64,000 bases of DNA from Synechococcus sp. PCC 7502 (GCF_000317085.1 NC_019702.1:2758394-2822393); one strand, 5' to 3'; shown: positions 37,516 through 51,588, counted from the stretch's first letter. Notes: generated by a model from the sequence alone, not told the origin. A program made the numbers and translations.

Positions 37516-39444
37516 TTAAGTGAATGGAAAAATTTGAATTGCTCCTTTTAATTTACTAATAAATGCTTTGCGTGGGTCTTCGGTTGCTCCAAATACAGTA
37601 ACAACTTGATATTCACCTATACTAGCTATCCAGACTGGAGAAGGTTTTACTTCTTTACCTACAATGCCGCAGAGATTACCATCATAGGTTTCCTCACCAC
37701 GCCGATCTTTAACCTTTAACTGCTTACTATGCAAAACTGACAGCGCATAGGGCTTACCATAATCCTCATCACCCCCACACAGCACAATCTTACAATTTTT
37801 ATCCACTGCCTCACGCCAGTGATCGCCACTAATCGCAGTTGGTGCAGCTAGATTTCCTTTAGAATTGCTCAACTCTCTTAGTGCTTCGGAAAAATGCTTG
37901 ATCTTGGATTGATATAGCTTTTGTATATCTTTTAACTCATCAGGAAGATCCCAGAAAGCATCATCACTATCGATAAAGAATGTAGAACCACGATACCAGG
38001 GGGCACGTTCTCGAGTTTTTCGGGAGTAACAAGGTCTTCTTGCTCCTTGTCCGATTCCACCGAGGTTAAACATCAACCAAGTAAGACTCCTAAACAACTT
38101 TTCGACATTTTCGGGCTTTTGAGCGTTTGGTTCTGTCGAATGAGACAAGGTTAAAATACCAGCCTGTTCTCCACATTTATCATCCCTACCTTGAGTATTT
38201 GGACGTGGTTCTTTCTGTACCACAGCACCTTCTAAAATTCGTACTTGTACCCATCCACTACCCTGAATATCCAGAGATCCAAAAAGATTTCCTTCCCATT
38301 CATTAACTAGTTTTGCAGGAATAATCCCTAATGCAAAGGCACGAAACCAATAACGTAGCATTGACTTAAAAGCAATAGGGCGAACCTCAGCTTCAGCCTG
38401 ACCACGCATTTGATATTCATTACGGCGATCGTTCCATTGCCACTGTGTAAACTTCTGGCGACCATGAATAAGTTGACCTTCTAAGCCAAACTCAACTCTA
38501 AAAAACTCACGACTAGAGCGATCGCTTTCACCAGCCTTAAGCAAAGCCCCATATCCTGAATTAACCTGAGAACCGGCACCATTTATTAAGCCAGCCGTCA
38601 ACCAGCCCATCACCTTATCAATTAGTGCTTTTTTAGCATTATCACTCACTGTACTCGCTGCCCTAATGCCAATTAAAAAAATCGGCTCCTGCAAAGATAA
38701 AAATGGATTGGGATTAGGTTCATACTCTAGACAACCATCTTTCCACTTCCAAATATTATTTGCCATATCTACAGTCAAACCGCCCGACATATCATCACGA
38801 CTAGGGACAGGATAGGCATCCAGAAAAACTATCTTGCCCATACGATCGCTATCTTTGGCATCCAGAGAACCAAAATATTTCTCGACTTCCTTCTCATTAT
38901 TTAACTGACGAAATGCCTCAGCCCTTGCCACACCCCGCAAGGTACTTGAAGGAATATATGGCATCCCTAAAGCATCAAAAGCTGGTAACAAAATACTCTC
39001 GGGTCCGCGATGTCCGCCTACTCGAATTCGCCAAGGGCATTTCACTTGAAAATAGTTACCCTCTCCTGCAATCTTCTTAGTCCGTTCGGTCAATTTTGTT
39101 AAGCGTTTAGAATAGTCAGCTTTGTCTTCGGACAACTGTAAAATCTGGAGCTTTGTTCCGTCTTTGTTTCCTTGATCTAGCGATCGCATCCAGCGCAAAT
39201 ATTCAACAAAACTCGCCGAAGGATCAATTTTCTCAGGAGATCGTCCCATTAACCAAGGCGAAGGCTCTTGATTATTACCACCATTACCTCCACCGCCATG
39301 ATTTCCACCACCTTGATTGCCTCCTCCACCTCTAGCAGGTGCTGGAATTACTTTCTTTTGTGTCTTTGGTGTTTGAATAGCAGGATTAGGCTTTGTTGGG
39401 GCTGTAGTAGGTCTTTGAGGCGCGTTTGGTCTTGTAAATGCCAT
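37516..39444 (-). CDS. Cmr6-Cmr1 fusion protein
   Basis: 642 residues. A Pro/Gly-rich disordered N-terminus (GGGGNQGGGNHGGGGNGG, about 38-60). A Cmr6-like RAMP domain (about 65-305) has PYIPSSTLRGVARAEAF and GLINGAGSQVNSGYGAL. A Cmr1-like RAMP domain (about 320-640) has VRPIAFKSMLRYWFRAFALG, NLFGSLDIQGSG and GGIGQGARRPCYSRK. Both subunits sit at the 3'-guide end of the type III-B effector, so fusion is structurally sensible. Confidence 0.82.
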   Translation of the reverse strand: MAFTRPNAPQRPTTAPTKPNPAIQTPKTQKKVIPAPARGGGGNQGGGNHGGGGNGGNNQEPSPWLMGRSPEKIDPSASFVEYLRWMRSLDQGNKDGTKLQILQLSEDKADYSKRLTKLTERTKKIAGEGNYFQVKCPWRIRVGGHRGPESILLPAFDALGMPYIPSSTLRGVARAEAFRQLNNEKEVEKYFGSLDAKDSDRMGKIVFLDAYPVPSRDDMSGGLTVDMANNIWKWKDGCLEYEPNPNPFLSLQEPIFLIGIRAASTVSDNAKKALIDKVMGWLTAGLINGAGSQVNSGYGALLKAGESDRSSREFFRVEFGLEGQLIHGRQKFTQWQWNDRRNEYQMRGQAEAEVRPIAFKSMLRYWFRAFALGIIPAKLVNEWEGNLFGSLDIQGSGWVQVRILEGAVVQKEPRPNTQGRDDKCGEQAGILTLSHSTEPNAQKPENVEKLFRSLTWLMFNLGGIGQGARRPCYSRKTRERAPWYRGSTFFIDSDDAFWDLPDELKDIQKLYQSKIKHFSEALRELSNSKGNLAAPTAISGDHWREAVDKNCKIVLCGGDEDYGKPYALSVLHSKQLKVKDRRGEETYDGNLCGIVGKEVKPSPVWIASIGEYQVVTVFGATEDPRKAFISKLKGAIQIFPFT

Positions 39445-39480
39445 AGCTAGATTCTCCTGAAAAATTAAAATTAACTCTCT

Positions 39481-40125
39481 TTAAAAAATATCCTTGAGAG
39501 ATTGACGGAACTCTCTTAGCATCGAACTTGCCCCGATTGCAATCGCCCGACTCACAAGTTGCGGAATCAGAGTCTTAATTGCTAAATCTGGAAACAACAA
39601 ACTATCCTTAGACTCAACATACTGCCCTTCTCTTAGCAAAAAGATCTTTAAAGTATCATCGCTATAAACCCACACTTCAGGCACTGCGATCTCTTGATAG
39701 GCAGAAAGCAAAGTCTTAGAGGTTACATCAGACTCGATCGCCAAATCAGGGGGTGGAAAAATATCCACATCAATTCGTCCCTGACAATTTCGCACTGCCG
39801 CCGAATTAGCAATATAAAAACAAGTATCAGGCTCCAAGCCTGCCCTACACTGCCTTTGAAAAGTGGTTGAGCCAAAGTCTTCCCAATCTCTACCCTGAGC
39901 ATCCAAAATTGCCTTGACAATATCTCCAGCGATCCGATGGGGGCGTTCATGTCTTGATAATGGCGACATAATTTCTAAAGTACCTTGGTAGTATGCAATG
40001 CGGGTATGGCGATCTTCCCCTAACTCATTGAGAATATTTTCACAATCTCCCCAACTTAGAGAATGGATAGCGATCGTACTTCCATGTCGTAGGTCTATCG
40101 ATTTAATCGGAATAGTAACACTCAT
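39481..40125 (-). CDS. Uma2-family PD-(D/E)XK nuclease-like protein
   Basis: 214 residues. GTLEIMSPLSRHERPHRIAG, LEPDTCFYI and PPDLAIESDVTSKTLLSAYQEIAVPEVWVY are the Uma2 (DUF820) landmarks, with Asp and Glu in nuclease-like places. Uma2 genes are very common in cyanobacteria and poorly understood. It lies inside the cmr operon, 2 bp from cmr5, so it is co-transcribed with the effector. Confidence 0.85.
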   Translation of the reverse strand: MSVTIPIKSIDLRHGSTIAIHSLSWGDCENILNELGEDRHTRIAYYQGTLEIMSPLSRHERPHRIAGDIVKAILDAQGRDWEDFGSTTFQRQCRAGLEPDTCFYIANSAAVRNCQGRIDVDIFPPPDLAIESDVTSKTLLSAYQEIAVPEVWVYSDDTLKIFLLREGQYVESKDSLLFPDLAIKTLIPQLVSRAIAIGASSMLREFRQSLKDIF

Positions 40126-40127
40126 AA

Positions 40128-40520
40128 TTAGTCATCTCCAGATACATCATAGTAAATTGCTGTTGTCCAAAAGCTAAATTCTTGAGCGATCGCTAACCCC
40201 AGACCTGTTATGCCAAGATACTCATCTACTGTCAAGGCTTTCAATGTTGATAATCCTTGATTATTTGCCAAATTTTGCTTACCAGAGATATCTTCAAGAC
40301 ATCTAAAGAAAGCCTTAACAGACTGCTCTCGCCCGTCAGTTCCTAATGCTATTTCCTCAGCTTTTAAACGCATTAGTCCCCAAGTAGAAAGATAAGTGTA
40401 AAGTTCCTGTGCCTGACTTTTTTGCTTTTTAACAATCGGATCATTTTTATCTCTACCTCCTCTTAGGTTGACTAGGGAATCATAGACGGATGTCCCTAAT
40501 TTACGTGGATCGAATGTCAT
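40128..40520 (-). CDS. cmr5: Type III-B small subunit Cmr5 (Cas11)
   Basis: 130 residues, helical. AQELYTYLSTWGLMRLKAEE and AIAQEFSFWTTAIYYDVSGDD fit Cmr5, the inner filament subunit of the Cmr effector. Assigned from the helical pattern, length and place after cmr4. Confidence 0.8.
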   Translation of the reverse strand: MTFDPRKLGTSVYDSLVNLRGGRDKNDPIVKKQKSQAQELYTYLSTWGLMRLKAEEIALGTDGREQSVKAFFRCLEDISGKQNLANNQGLSTLKALTVDEYLGITGLGLAIAQEFSFWTTAIYYDVSGDD

Positions 40521-40532
40521 AATTACTCCTTT

Positions 40533-41320
40533 TTAGATAAATAGTTGAACAAAACCACGACCTAAGCTTTCTTGCCCACCAATCTGTAAAATGGAATCTT
40601 TTTTTAATAGTGTTTTGAAATCAGTTAAAGCTTTTTGACTACTGCCATTGGCTTGCGAGGTCACACCCCAAGGGAAGTACATCAGGGTGTCAGGGGGAAT
40701 TGCTTCTTCATAACGAAACCCACCATCAACAGTTTTGTCTTGATCAAGCTTGATTTTGACCTGTCGCCATAAGCTCATCTGAATTAGCGTGGCACAATGC
40801 TGATCGGGCAAAACCAAAACATTTTTCATTCCTTCAGACTCAGGATGATTGGTTGTGAACTTATCCCAATCCGTCCATTTTCGCAAGTCAGCAGCAGGTA
40901 AGATCGCATCCTTTAGATACACAGGAGCATTAGTGGACAAACTCGTGGAATAGGGATCGGGTACTTCTAATTTATCAGGATTGCCAGCAAATCTCAGCCA
41001 ACGCCGTAAGAGAAGAGGTGAACTTACCCAGACTACCCCATGACTTAATGAAGGTACAGGCAACCAAAGAATAGAACCATCACCAATCCAAATCGAACCT
41101 TGCTCAAGTTGGACTCCATCAGCTATTTCATTACCAAATAAAGCAAATTTTTTCTGTTGATCACTCTCACTCGATCTCAACCTACCCCGAATCGTACTAG
41201 AGGGTATGTAAGGTAAATTTGTATGAGACTCACGAGCGATTCCCAGCAGATTACCCTCTTGAGTTGTGCCTCCTGTATGAAGTGGGGCAATTAAGTATAA
41301 GTAAGTCAATTCCATAGTCA

Positions 41321-41321
<1 letters not shown>
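40533..41321 (-). CDS. cmr4: Type III-B backbone subunit Cmr4 (Cas7)
   Basis: 262 residues. LYLIAPLHTGGTTQEGNLLGIARESHTNLPYIPSSTIRGRLRS is the Cmr4 start and IGGQESLGRGFVQLFI its C-terminal glycine-rich RAMP loop. Cmr4 repeats along the guide and cuts target RNA every 6 nt. Stop and start overlap cmr3 by 1 nt. Confidence 0.92.
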
Positions 41322-45477
<4,156 letters not shown>

Positions 45478-45657
45478 AATTTTTATTCCTTACTGCAACC
45501 AAACACACTCTAACAGTAAAACATAATGATTTCTACTATTTCCTAATATTTTTATGTAGTTATTAATATTCTGTAAAAACTATATTTAGTAATATTTTAG
45601 GACTATAAAATATTTGTTCTTAAAATAATAACTTTTGTTTTTTGGTTATAATAAAAT
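45478..45657. promoter_or_regulatory. Divergent control region between cas10 and the WYL regulator
   Basis: 180 bp, about four fifths A/T. A perfect 9 bp inverted repeat AATATTTTA (45591-45599) / TAAAATATT (45606-45614) with a 6 bp spacer is a good operator candidate. TATAAT at 45647-45652 lies only about 5 bp before the WYL ATG, so if it is the -10 that message is nearly leaderless. Confidence 0.6.
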
Positions 45658-46830
45658 ATGCCAAAATTCTCTAAACCTCATTCTTATAGCGATCGCCAAG
45701 CATTTGAAAGATTAATGCTTTTGATTGCTACACTGATTAAGTATCCTGGTATTGGCAGTGCTGATTCGGTAGATAAATGTATGGAGGAAAGAGGAGAACA
45801 TGATTCTATTGCAATCGTAAAACGGAAGCTAGGTGAAATATCACAGAAATTTGGCATAGAGCTTGATTGTTCCATTCCTACAATTCGTAAGGATATGCTA
45901 ACTCTGCGAAACTATGGGATTCTAGAAAAACGAATGTACCGATGGGGTTACTATCTGGGAACTGGAGTGATGACAAAAGAAGAGTTAAGCGTTGCCCTTA
46001 ATGCCTTTGCTTCATTGGCAGAATATCAGCGATCGCCCAAGGTAATGAAAATATATGCGTCGTTAACAAAAAGATTACAAGGATTTAATTCTGAAGGTAA
46101 TAGTAAGTTTTTATATCCTGTTAGATCACAAATTAATAGAGCGATCGTGCATACAGACATTGAGGAAATGGTAAGTGATAGGCAATATAAAAATACTTTA
46201 TTTCATTCACTTGATACTGTAGAAATAGCTATTACAGAAGGGCAAGCAGTAGAAATAGATTGTTGCTCCGATCCTTATGAAGGGGAGCTAGGATTGATTA
46301 CAATTTATCCTTTGCAACTGATTTATCATGATATTGCTTGGTATTTACTATATGAAAAATGTGAGAATAATCACCTTGTAATAGCCCGTATTGATAGATT
46401 TACCGATCATTGCAGAATAATTAACTTTCAAACTCGCAGCATAGAAGTTCAAATACAAAACTTAGAGATAGCTCATAAGTTAATAAATAATGGATGGGGA
46501 CTATATCTAGGAAATCCCGTGGAACAAAAATTAGAGCGTGAACGCAAACTTAATTTTGAAGTTGTAAAAGTTCGCTTTTTTGCTCCAGTTATAAAATTTA
46601 TTGAAGAAGGACAAAAGCGGCATATTTCTCAGAAAATTAATTGTAAGGGTAAGCCCCAGTTTATTGATTATCAAGTTGATCTACCCTCTAGATCTTTTAG
46701 TGAGTTTAGCCGATGGGTAGGACGATTTATGGAGAATGCTGTTGTCCTATCACCTAATAATCTTGTGGAAAAACATAGAGAATCAGCTAAGAAGTTAAAT
46801 GAAATTTATAGCCTTTCTAGTACTCAGTAA
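45658..46830 (+). CDS. WYL-domain transcription regulator
   Basis: 390 residues. Winged-helix-like N-terminus (IPTIRKDMLTLRNYGILEKRM), then a WYL domain (IYPLQLIYHDIAWYLLYEKC, VIARIDRFTDH) and a C-terminal WCX-like part. WYL proteins often sense nucleic acids or nucleotides and repress CRISPR and other defence loci. Transcribed divergently from cas10 and probably controls it. Confidence 0.85.
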   Translation: MPKFSKPHSYSDRQAFERLMLLIATLIKYPGIGSADSVDKCMEERGEHDSIAIVKRKLGEISQKFGIELDCSIPTIRKDMLTLRNYGILEKRMYRWGYYLGTGVMTKEELSVALNAFASLAEYQRSPKVMKIYASLTKRLQGFNSEGNSKFLYPVRSQINRAIVHTDIEEMVSDRQYKNTLFHSLDTVEIAITEGQAVEIDCCSDPYEGELGLITIYPLQLIYHDIAWYLLYEKCENNHLVIARIDRFTDHCRIINFQTRSIEVQIQNLEIAHKLINNGWGLYLGNPVEQKLERERKLNFEVVKVRFFAPVIKFIEEGQKRHISQKINCKGKPQFIDYQVDLPSRSFSEFSRWVGRFMENAVVLSPNNLVEKHRESAKKLNEIYSLSSTQ

Positions 46831-46838
46831 TAATTTTA

Positions 46839-48698
46839 ATGCCCTCTCTAATCCCATCTCTCAATAGTTGCGTAGCTCGAATGACATCAGGCGAAAAGCG
46901 GCTTGCGGTGAGACTAGAACAAAAACTAGATGACGATTATCTAATCTGGTATGACGTACCTATTGGCAAAAAGCAACTGCACCCCGATTTCATCATTCTG
47001 CACCGATTGAGAGGCTTATTGGTACTAGAAGTTAAAGACTGGAAAATCGACACGATCAAAAATGTCACTAGAGCTAAATGGACGATCGCCGATCGCAATA
47101 CCAACGAACTTAAGCAAGTAGATAATCCCCTAGAACAAGCAAGAAAGTATGCCCTTCATGCTGTGAAATTACTTGAACGTGATGCCGAGCTAGTCCATCC
47201 TCTTAAAAATGCCTACGCTGGCAAGTGTATAGTTCCATATGGCTATGGTGTTGTGTTTACCAATATCTCAAGAGCAGTTTTTGATAAGCAAGGCTTAGGT
47301 GAAGTTATTGAGTCAAATTTGGTAATCTGCAAAGATGAAATGCTTGAAAGTGTTGATGAAGTGGAGTTTCAACAAAGACTATGGAATATGTTCCCGTACC
47401 ATTTCGATCGCACCCTAAGCCCGCATCAAGTTAATCGCATCCGTTGGCATATATTTCCAGATATTGCAATTCAGCCGTCGCTATTACCAGAGCCTGAAGA
47501 GGATGAAGAAGTCTTACCTGTAACAATTGCACCTGACCTGATTAAAATCATGGACTTGCAACAGGAGCAACTAGCACGAAGTTTGGGTACTGGACATCGG
47601 GTAATTCATGGAGTAGCTGGGTCTGGTAAAACATTGATTTTGCTCCATCGTTCTCAGTATTTAGCAGAGACGAGTAACAAACACATTTTGGTACTGTGCT
47701 ATAACATTTCCTTAGCCACAAAACTAAGACAGATACTCAGAGCCAAGGGTATCAATCAAAATATAGTTACAGTTCAGCATTTTCATCGCTGGTGTGCGGA
47801 AATGTTGCGACTGTACCAAGTACCTTTACCCGAGACCAAGCATCAAGGTAATGAATTTGTAAAGCAGTTGGTTAACCAAGTTGTTCTAGGGGTGGAGCAA
47901 AAGAAAATACCCAAAGGCAAATATGGTGCAGTGTTGCTAGATGAAGGGCATGATTTTCAACCGACTTGGTTCAATCTGATTGTGCAGATGGTTGATCCAG
48001 AAACTAATTCATTATTAGTGCTGTATGACGATGCTCAAAGTATTTATGAAAAGCGAGAACGGGGTAAATTTAGTTTTGCCAGTGTAGGCATACAAGCTAG
48101 GGGTAGGACAACCATCCTCAAGCTTAATTACCGCAATACTGAAGAGATTTTGAGCTTTGCCTATGAATTTGCTAAAAATATCATGCAGCCGACTGAAGAC
48201 AGTGAAGAAGATGCACCCGTTCTTATCAAGCCCGAATCTGTAGGCAGACATGGGGCAAAGCCGACATTTACCCGTTTGTCTAGTTTTTCAGCAGAGACAA
48301 GACATATATGCGATCGCATTAAGGACTATAGAAACAGAGGTATAGCATGGAATGATATTGGCATAATCTACCGTACTGACTTCATGGGGCGATCGCTTAG
48401 CCGTGCTTTGAAAAATGCTGATATACCTGTGGAATGGTTCAACGCAGATAGCCATAGTAAAAACTACCACCCCGAAGCACAAAGCGTGAAATTATTGACG
48501 ATGCACAGTAGCAAAGGTTTGGAGTTTCCAGTGGTGTTTATAGCAGGTATTGGATTTATGCCGATGCAGTCCCAGGCGATCGCTGACGAGACAAGATTGC
48601 TCTATGTTGCCATGACTAGAGCTACTGAATATTTGGAATTGACTTGCGATCGGGATTCGGTATTTGTAAATAAATTGGAGAAGGTGCTTCAGGGTTAG
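46839..48698 (+). CDS. NERD-domain UvrD/Rep-like helicase
   Basis: 619 residues. NERD nuclease-related domain (about 18-140: GKKQLHPDFIILHRLRGLLVLEVKDW), Walker A GVAGSGKT (about 260), Walker B LLDEGHDF, and the C-terminal SF1 motifs LLTMHSSKGLEFPVVFI and LLYVAMTRA. 8 bp after the WYL gene, so one operon. Nuclease plus helicase suggests a defence or DNA-processing enzyme. Contains two copies of the GTTCTAGGGG element motif. Confidence 0.85.
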   Translation: MPSLIPSLNSCVARMTSGEKRLAVRLEQKLDDDYLIWYDVPIGKKQLHPDFIILHRLRGLLVLEVKDWKIDTIKNVTRAKWTIADRNTNELKQVDNPLEQARKYALHAVKLLERDAELVHPLKNAYAGKCIVPYGYGVVFTNISRAVFDKQGLGEVIESNLVICKDEMLESVDEVEFQQRLWNMFPYHFDRTLSPHQVNRIRWHIFPDIAIQPSLLPEPEEDEEVLPVTIAPDLIKIMDLQQEQLARSLGTGHRVIHGVAGSGKTLILLHRSQYLAETSNKHILVLCYNISLATKLRQILRAKGINQNIVTVQHFHRWCAEMLRLYQVPLPETKHQGNEFVKQLVNQVVLGVEQKKIPKGKYGAVLLDEGHDFQPTWFNLIVQMVDPETNSLLVLYDDAQSIYEKRERGKFSFASVGIQARGRTTILKLNYRNTEEILSFAYEFAKNIMQPTEDSEEDAPVLIKPESVGRHGAKPTFTRLSSFSAETRHICDRIKDYRNRGIAWNDIGIIYRTDFMGRSLSRALKNADIPVEWFNADSHSKNYHPEAQSVKLLTMHSSKGLEFPVVFIAGIGFMPMQSQAIADETRLLYVAMTRATEYLELTCDRDSVFVNKLEKVLQG

Positions 48699-48883
48699 AT
48701 GGTCATGGAACATCGTGACTTTATGGTTTAGGCTTATCTGGAGAATGTAAAGGAGCGATCGCAAGCTACTAATTCAGTATTCCAAAAAACTCAAACTCCT
48801 TAAAGATGCGTCATTATGTTTTCACCTTAAACCGATTTGATAGAGATACTGTCTATATCTTTTTCTAACGCTTCAAAAGAAAT

Positions 48884-49788
48884 ATGCAAAGACAAATCTG
48901 TGGATTACTTTTGGGATGGCTCCTAACCGCTTCTGGGGCTAATGCCCAAACTGTTGAAAGGATGACATTCTTAGACGGAAGACAACGAACGTATCTAGTC
49001 CATGTACCACCGCAAGCAGCATTTGGGAAACGATTGCCTTTAGTGTTGGTATTCCACGGTGGGGGTGGAGACGCTAAAGGTATGGAACACCTCACTCATT
49101 TCAGCGATCTTGCCGATCGTAAAGGTTTTTATGTGGTTTATCCAAATGGTGTTAATCGGCACTGGCAGGATGGTCGTGATTTTTATAAAAACGGGGTAAA
49201 TGATATTGCCTTTGTCAATCAGATATTGGCAGAAGTAAGCAAATCTTACAGCTTGGACGATCGCTACATTTTTGCCACGGGAATTTCTAATGGTGGTATT
49301 TTTTCCCATTATGTTGGTGCCATGCTTTCTGATCGAATTGCAGCGATCGCTCCTGTAGTCGGAGGTATTAGCGAGCCTCTTGCAAAGCAATTTGCGCCAT
49401 CTTCGCCTATATCCGTTTTCATTTTACAAGGAACGGAAGATCCTCTGGTTCTCTATGAAGGGGAAATGTTGCAAAAACCAGAGGTAGAATTATCAGCACT
49501 GAGGCAACAATTAAGCTTTGGGTGCATCATAACAAGACCGATCGATTGCCAAAAACCACTCTATTGCCTGATGTAGCAAATGATGGTTGTCGCATCTGGG
49601 AATCGGTTTGGAATAATGGCAGTAACGGAACCTCTATAAAGCTATACCGTGTGGTAGGTGGAGGACATGCTTGGTTTGGTGGTCGTCAGTATCTCCCCGT
49701 TAGATTGATTGGCAGAACTTGTCATGATTTTGATGCCACCTCTGTGATTTGGGATTTTTTTCAAACCCACCCTAAGTCCAAGAAATAG
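48884..49788 (+). pseudogene. Secreted PHB-depolymerase/LpqC-type esterase, frameshifted
   Basis: Signal peptide (GLLLGWLLTASGANAQ), FHGGGGDAKGM oxyanion segment, nucleophile in GISNGG and C-terminal GGGHAWFGG. The frame breaks near 49516: up to LSFG in one frame, then HHNKTDRLPKT one base off. Adding one G to the GGG at about 49515 would give a continuous protein of about 301 residues. Recent mutation or sequencing error. The stop codon is the MITE junction (TA+G). Confidence 0.8.
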
Positions 49789-50006
49789 CTAACGTGAGTT
49801 CGGGTTAAAGATCGCTCTCTAATGCAAGTCTGTTATTAATCAATAGTTTTTAACCCCTAGTCCCCAACTTTGGGGGAACAAAATTAGTAGAACTCTTTTC
49901 AAAGTCCCCATTTATTGGGGGATTTAGGGGGCTAATTGATTACTGTTTGCTAGGATTAGCCTCACGTATGAGTTTCAAATTTTTCTTATCCCGAACTCAC
50001 GTTAGC
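49788..50006. mobile_element. 219 bp MITE-like element with terminal inverted repeats
   Basis: Left end GCTAACGTGAGTTCGGG (49788-49804), right end its exact inverse (to 50006). Flanked by TA on both sides (49786-49787 and 50007-50008), fitting a TA target duplication as with IS630/Tc1-type transposases. The inside has no gene but holds GGGGGA-rich inverted stretches. Confidence 0.8.
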
Positions 50007-50032
50007 TAGATAGTTTCACATCCCAAATGTTT

Positions 50033-50398
50033 TTAGCCCAAGCTATCATCCATCCAACCGCATGACTGACAATCATAATGAATGATCTTTACGTTCTGGG
50101 GGTAACTTCCGCCACAATTCGGGCAAACACCTGTAAAAAATGGATGGGTATTCAAAATTTCCCACTGTTGCGATCGCTCTAAAGTCGGCTCAAAATCTAC
50201 TGGATAAATAATTGGCATTCTGTATAGCTGCTCATCAATGAATGTAAAACCTATTGGACTCAACAATTCTTGAACCTCTGGGTCTAATAAAAAGTCTGGA
50301 CAGCGATTACCTTCTACTCCTGATGGATGAATAGCACAAACTAGATAGTTACTATGGGCATTGAATTTACAGCGATCGCACTGGGGAATTTTCTTCAT
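50033..50398 (-). CDS. Zinc-ribbon protein, unknown
   Basis: 121 residues. CDRCKFNAHSNYLVCAIHPSG at the start and CPNCGG ... YDCQSCGW at the end, two metal sites. A type of protein often seen in cyanobacteria. Function unknown. It has a one-mismatch copy of the element motif at 50093. Confidence 0.7.
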   Translation of the reverse strand: MKKIPQCDRCKFNAHSNYLVCAIHPSGVEGNRCPDFLLDPEVQELLSPIGFTFIDEQLYRMPIIYPVDFEPTLERSQQWEILNTHPFFTGVCPNCGGSYPQNVKIIHYDCQSCGWMDDSLG

Positions 50399-50555
50399 TG
50401 ATTTGAAATCTTTCTTAGATTCAATAGTCCAACCCTTATCAGCATAACTGTTACATTCTTTTCAGAAGGGGTTTTTAATGGGTCAGTTAAATTAAAGTCA
50501 TCGACATAAACGTAATATGGAATTTTAATGAGATCGGATAGCCTAGGAGTTCCTT

Positions 50556-51425
50556 ATGAAATTAAAAAAGTTTTTGCCATCATTATTTCGACCTACGTTT
50601 TTGAAAATCTTAACAATAGTTTTCCTAATATCACTTAGTTTAATGACCTCTTGGAGCTTTGCTAATGTTATCCAGAACGATACATCCTTCAACACCCCTA
50701 CCCTGCAAAAAGTAATTGCCAGTTCCCATCGTTCCATAGAAAATCGTGCCCGTGATCATGATCGTCATCCCCTTGAAACGCTAGAATTTTTTGGCGTAAG
50801 CTCTAATCAAACAGTAGTTGAGCTATGGAGCGGAGGAGGATGGTATACGGAAATTCTCGCTCCTTTTTTGCGCGATCGCGGAAAGCTTATAGTCACTAAT
50901 TTTGATCCAACTAAAAGCAAGCCCGCCAAAGCGTTTCAAGACAAATTGGCGGCTAGTCCTGACATTTTTGGCAAAGTGAAAGTTGTCACCATCGATCCAC
51001 CCCAAAGACTCAATCTTGCCCCAGATAATTCCGTTGACGTGGTTCTCACATTTCGTAATATCCACAACTGGATTATTAGTGGTTATGCCGACAAAGTTTA
51101 TACCGCAGCATTTCAGGCTCTGAAACCCAATGGTATTTTGGGAGTAGAAGAACATCGGGCAAAGCCAGGAACCAACTTACAAGAAAGTGCGAAGACGGGA
51201 TATATCGACGAGAATGCCGTTATTGCCGAGATTGAGAAAGTAGGTTTTAAGTTCATTAGCAAGTCAGAAATTAATGCTAACCCCAAAGATACGAAAGACT
51301 ATCCTGACGGAGTTTGGACTCTTCCACCTACATTAAGACTAGGAGAAAAAGATAAAGATCGCTATTTAGCCATTGGTGAAAGCGATCGCATGACCTTGAA
51401 ATTTATTAAACCCTCCTACAATTAA
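50556..51425 (+). CDS. Exported class I SAM-dependent methyltransferase
   Basis: 289 residues. Signal-anchor start (FLKILTIVFLISLSLMTSWSF). RARDHDRHPLETLEFFGV and VVELWSGGGWYTEILAPFL are the SAM-binding region of the predicted methyltransferases of COG4798. RBS AGGAG upstream. The substrate is unknown; export of a SAM enzyme is odd but usual for this family. Confidence 0.82.
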   Translation: MKLKKFLPSLFRPTFLKILTIVFLISLSLMTSWSFANVIQNDTSFNTPTLQKVIASSHRSIENRARDHDRHPLETLEFFGVSSNQTVVELWSGGGWYTEILAPFLRDRGKLIVTNFDPTKSKPAKAFQDKLAASPDIFGKVKVVTIDPPQRLNLAPDNSVDVVLTFRNIHNWIISGYADKVYTAAFQALKPNGILGVEEHRAKPGTNLQESAKTGYIDENAVIAEIEKVGFKFISKSEINANPKDTKDYPDGVWTLPPTLRLGEKDKDRYLAIGESDRMTLKFIKPSYN

Positions 51426-51588
51426 CTTGGATACTTTATCAATTGAGAGACGCTAAAAAATTTGTGATTTTCCGAACCATTTTGAGTGGAAAAGCAACAC
51501 TACTGGATCGATAGACTTTTTAGATTTTCACGATCACTTCACAATAATACCTACAGCCAGTAAGTTGAATTTCTCAGTTTCTTAGGCT

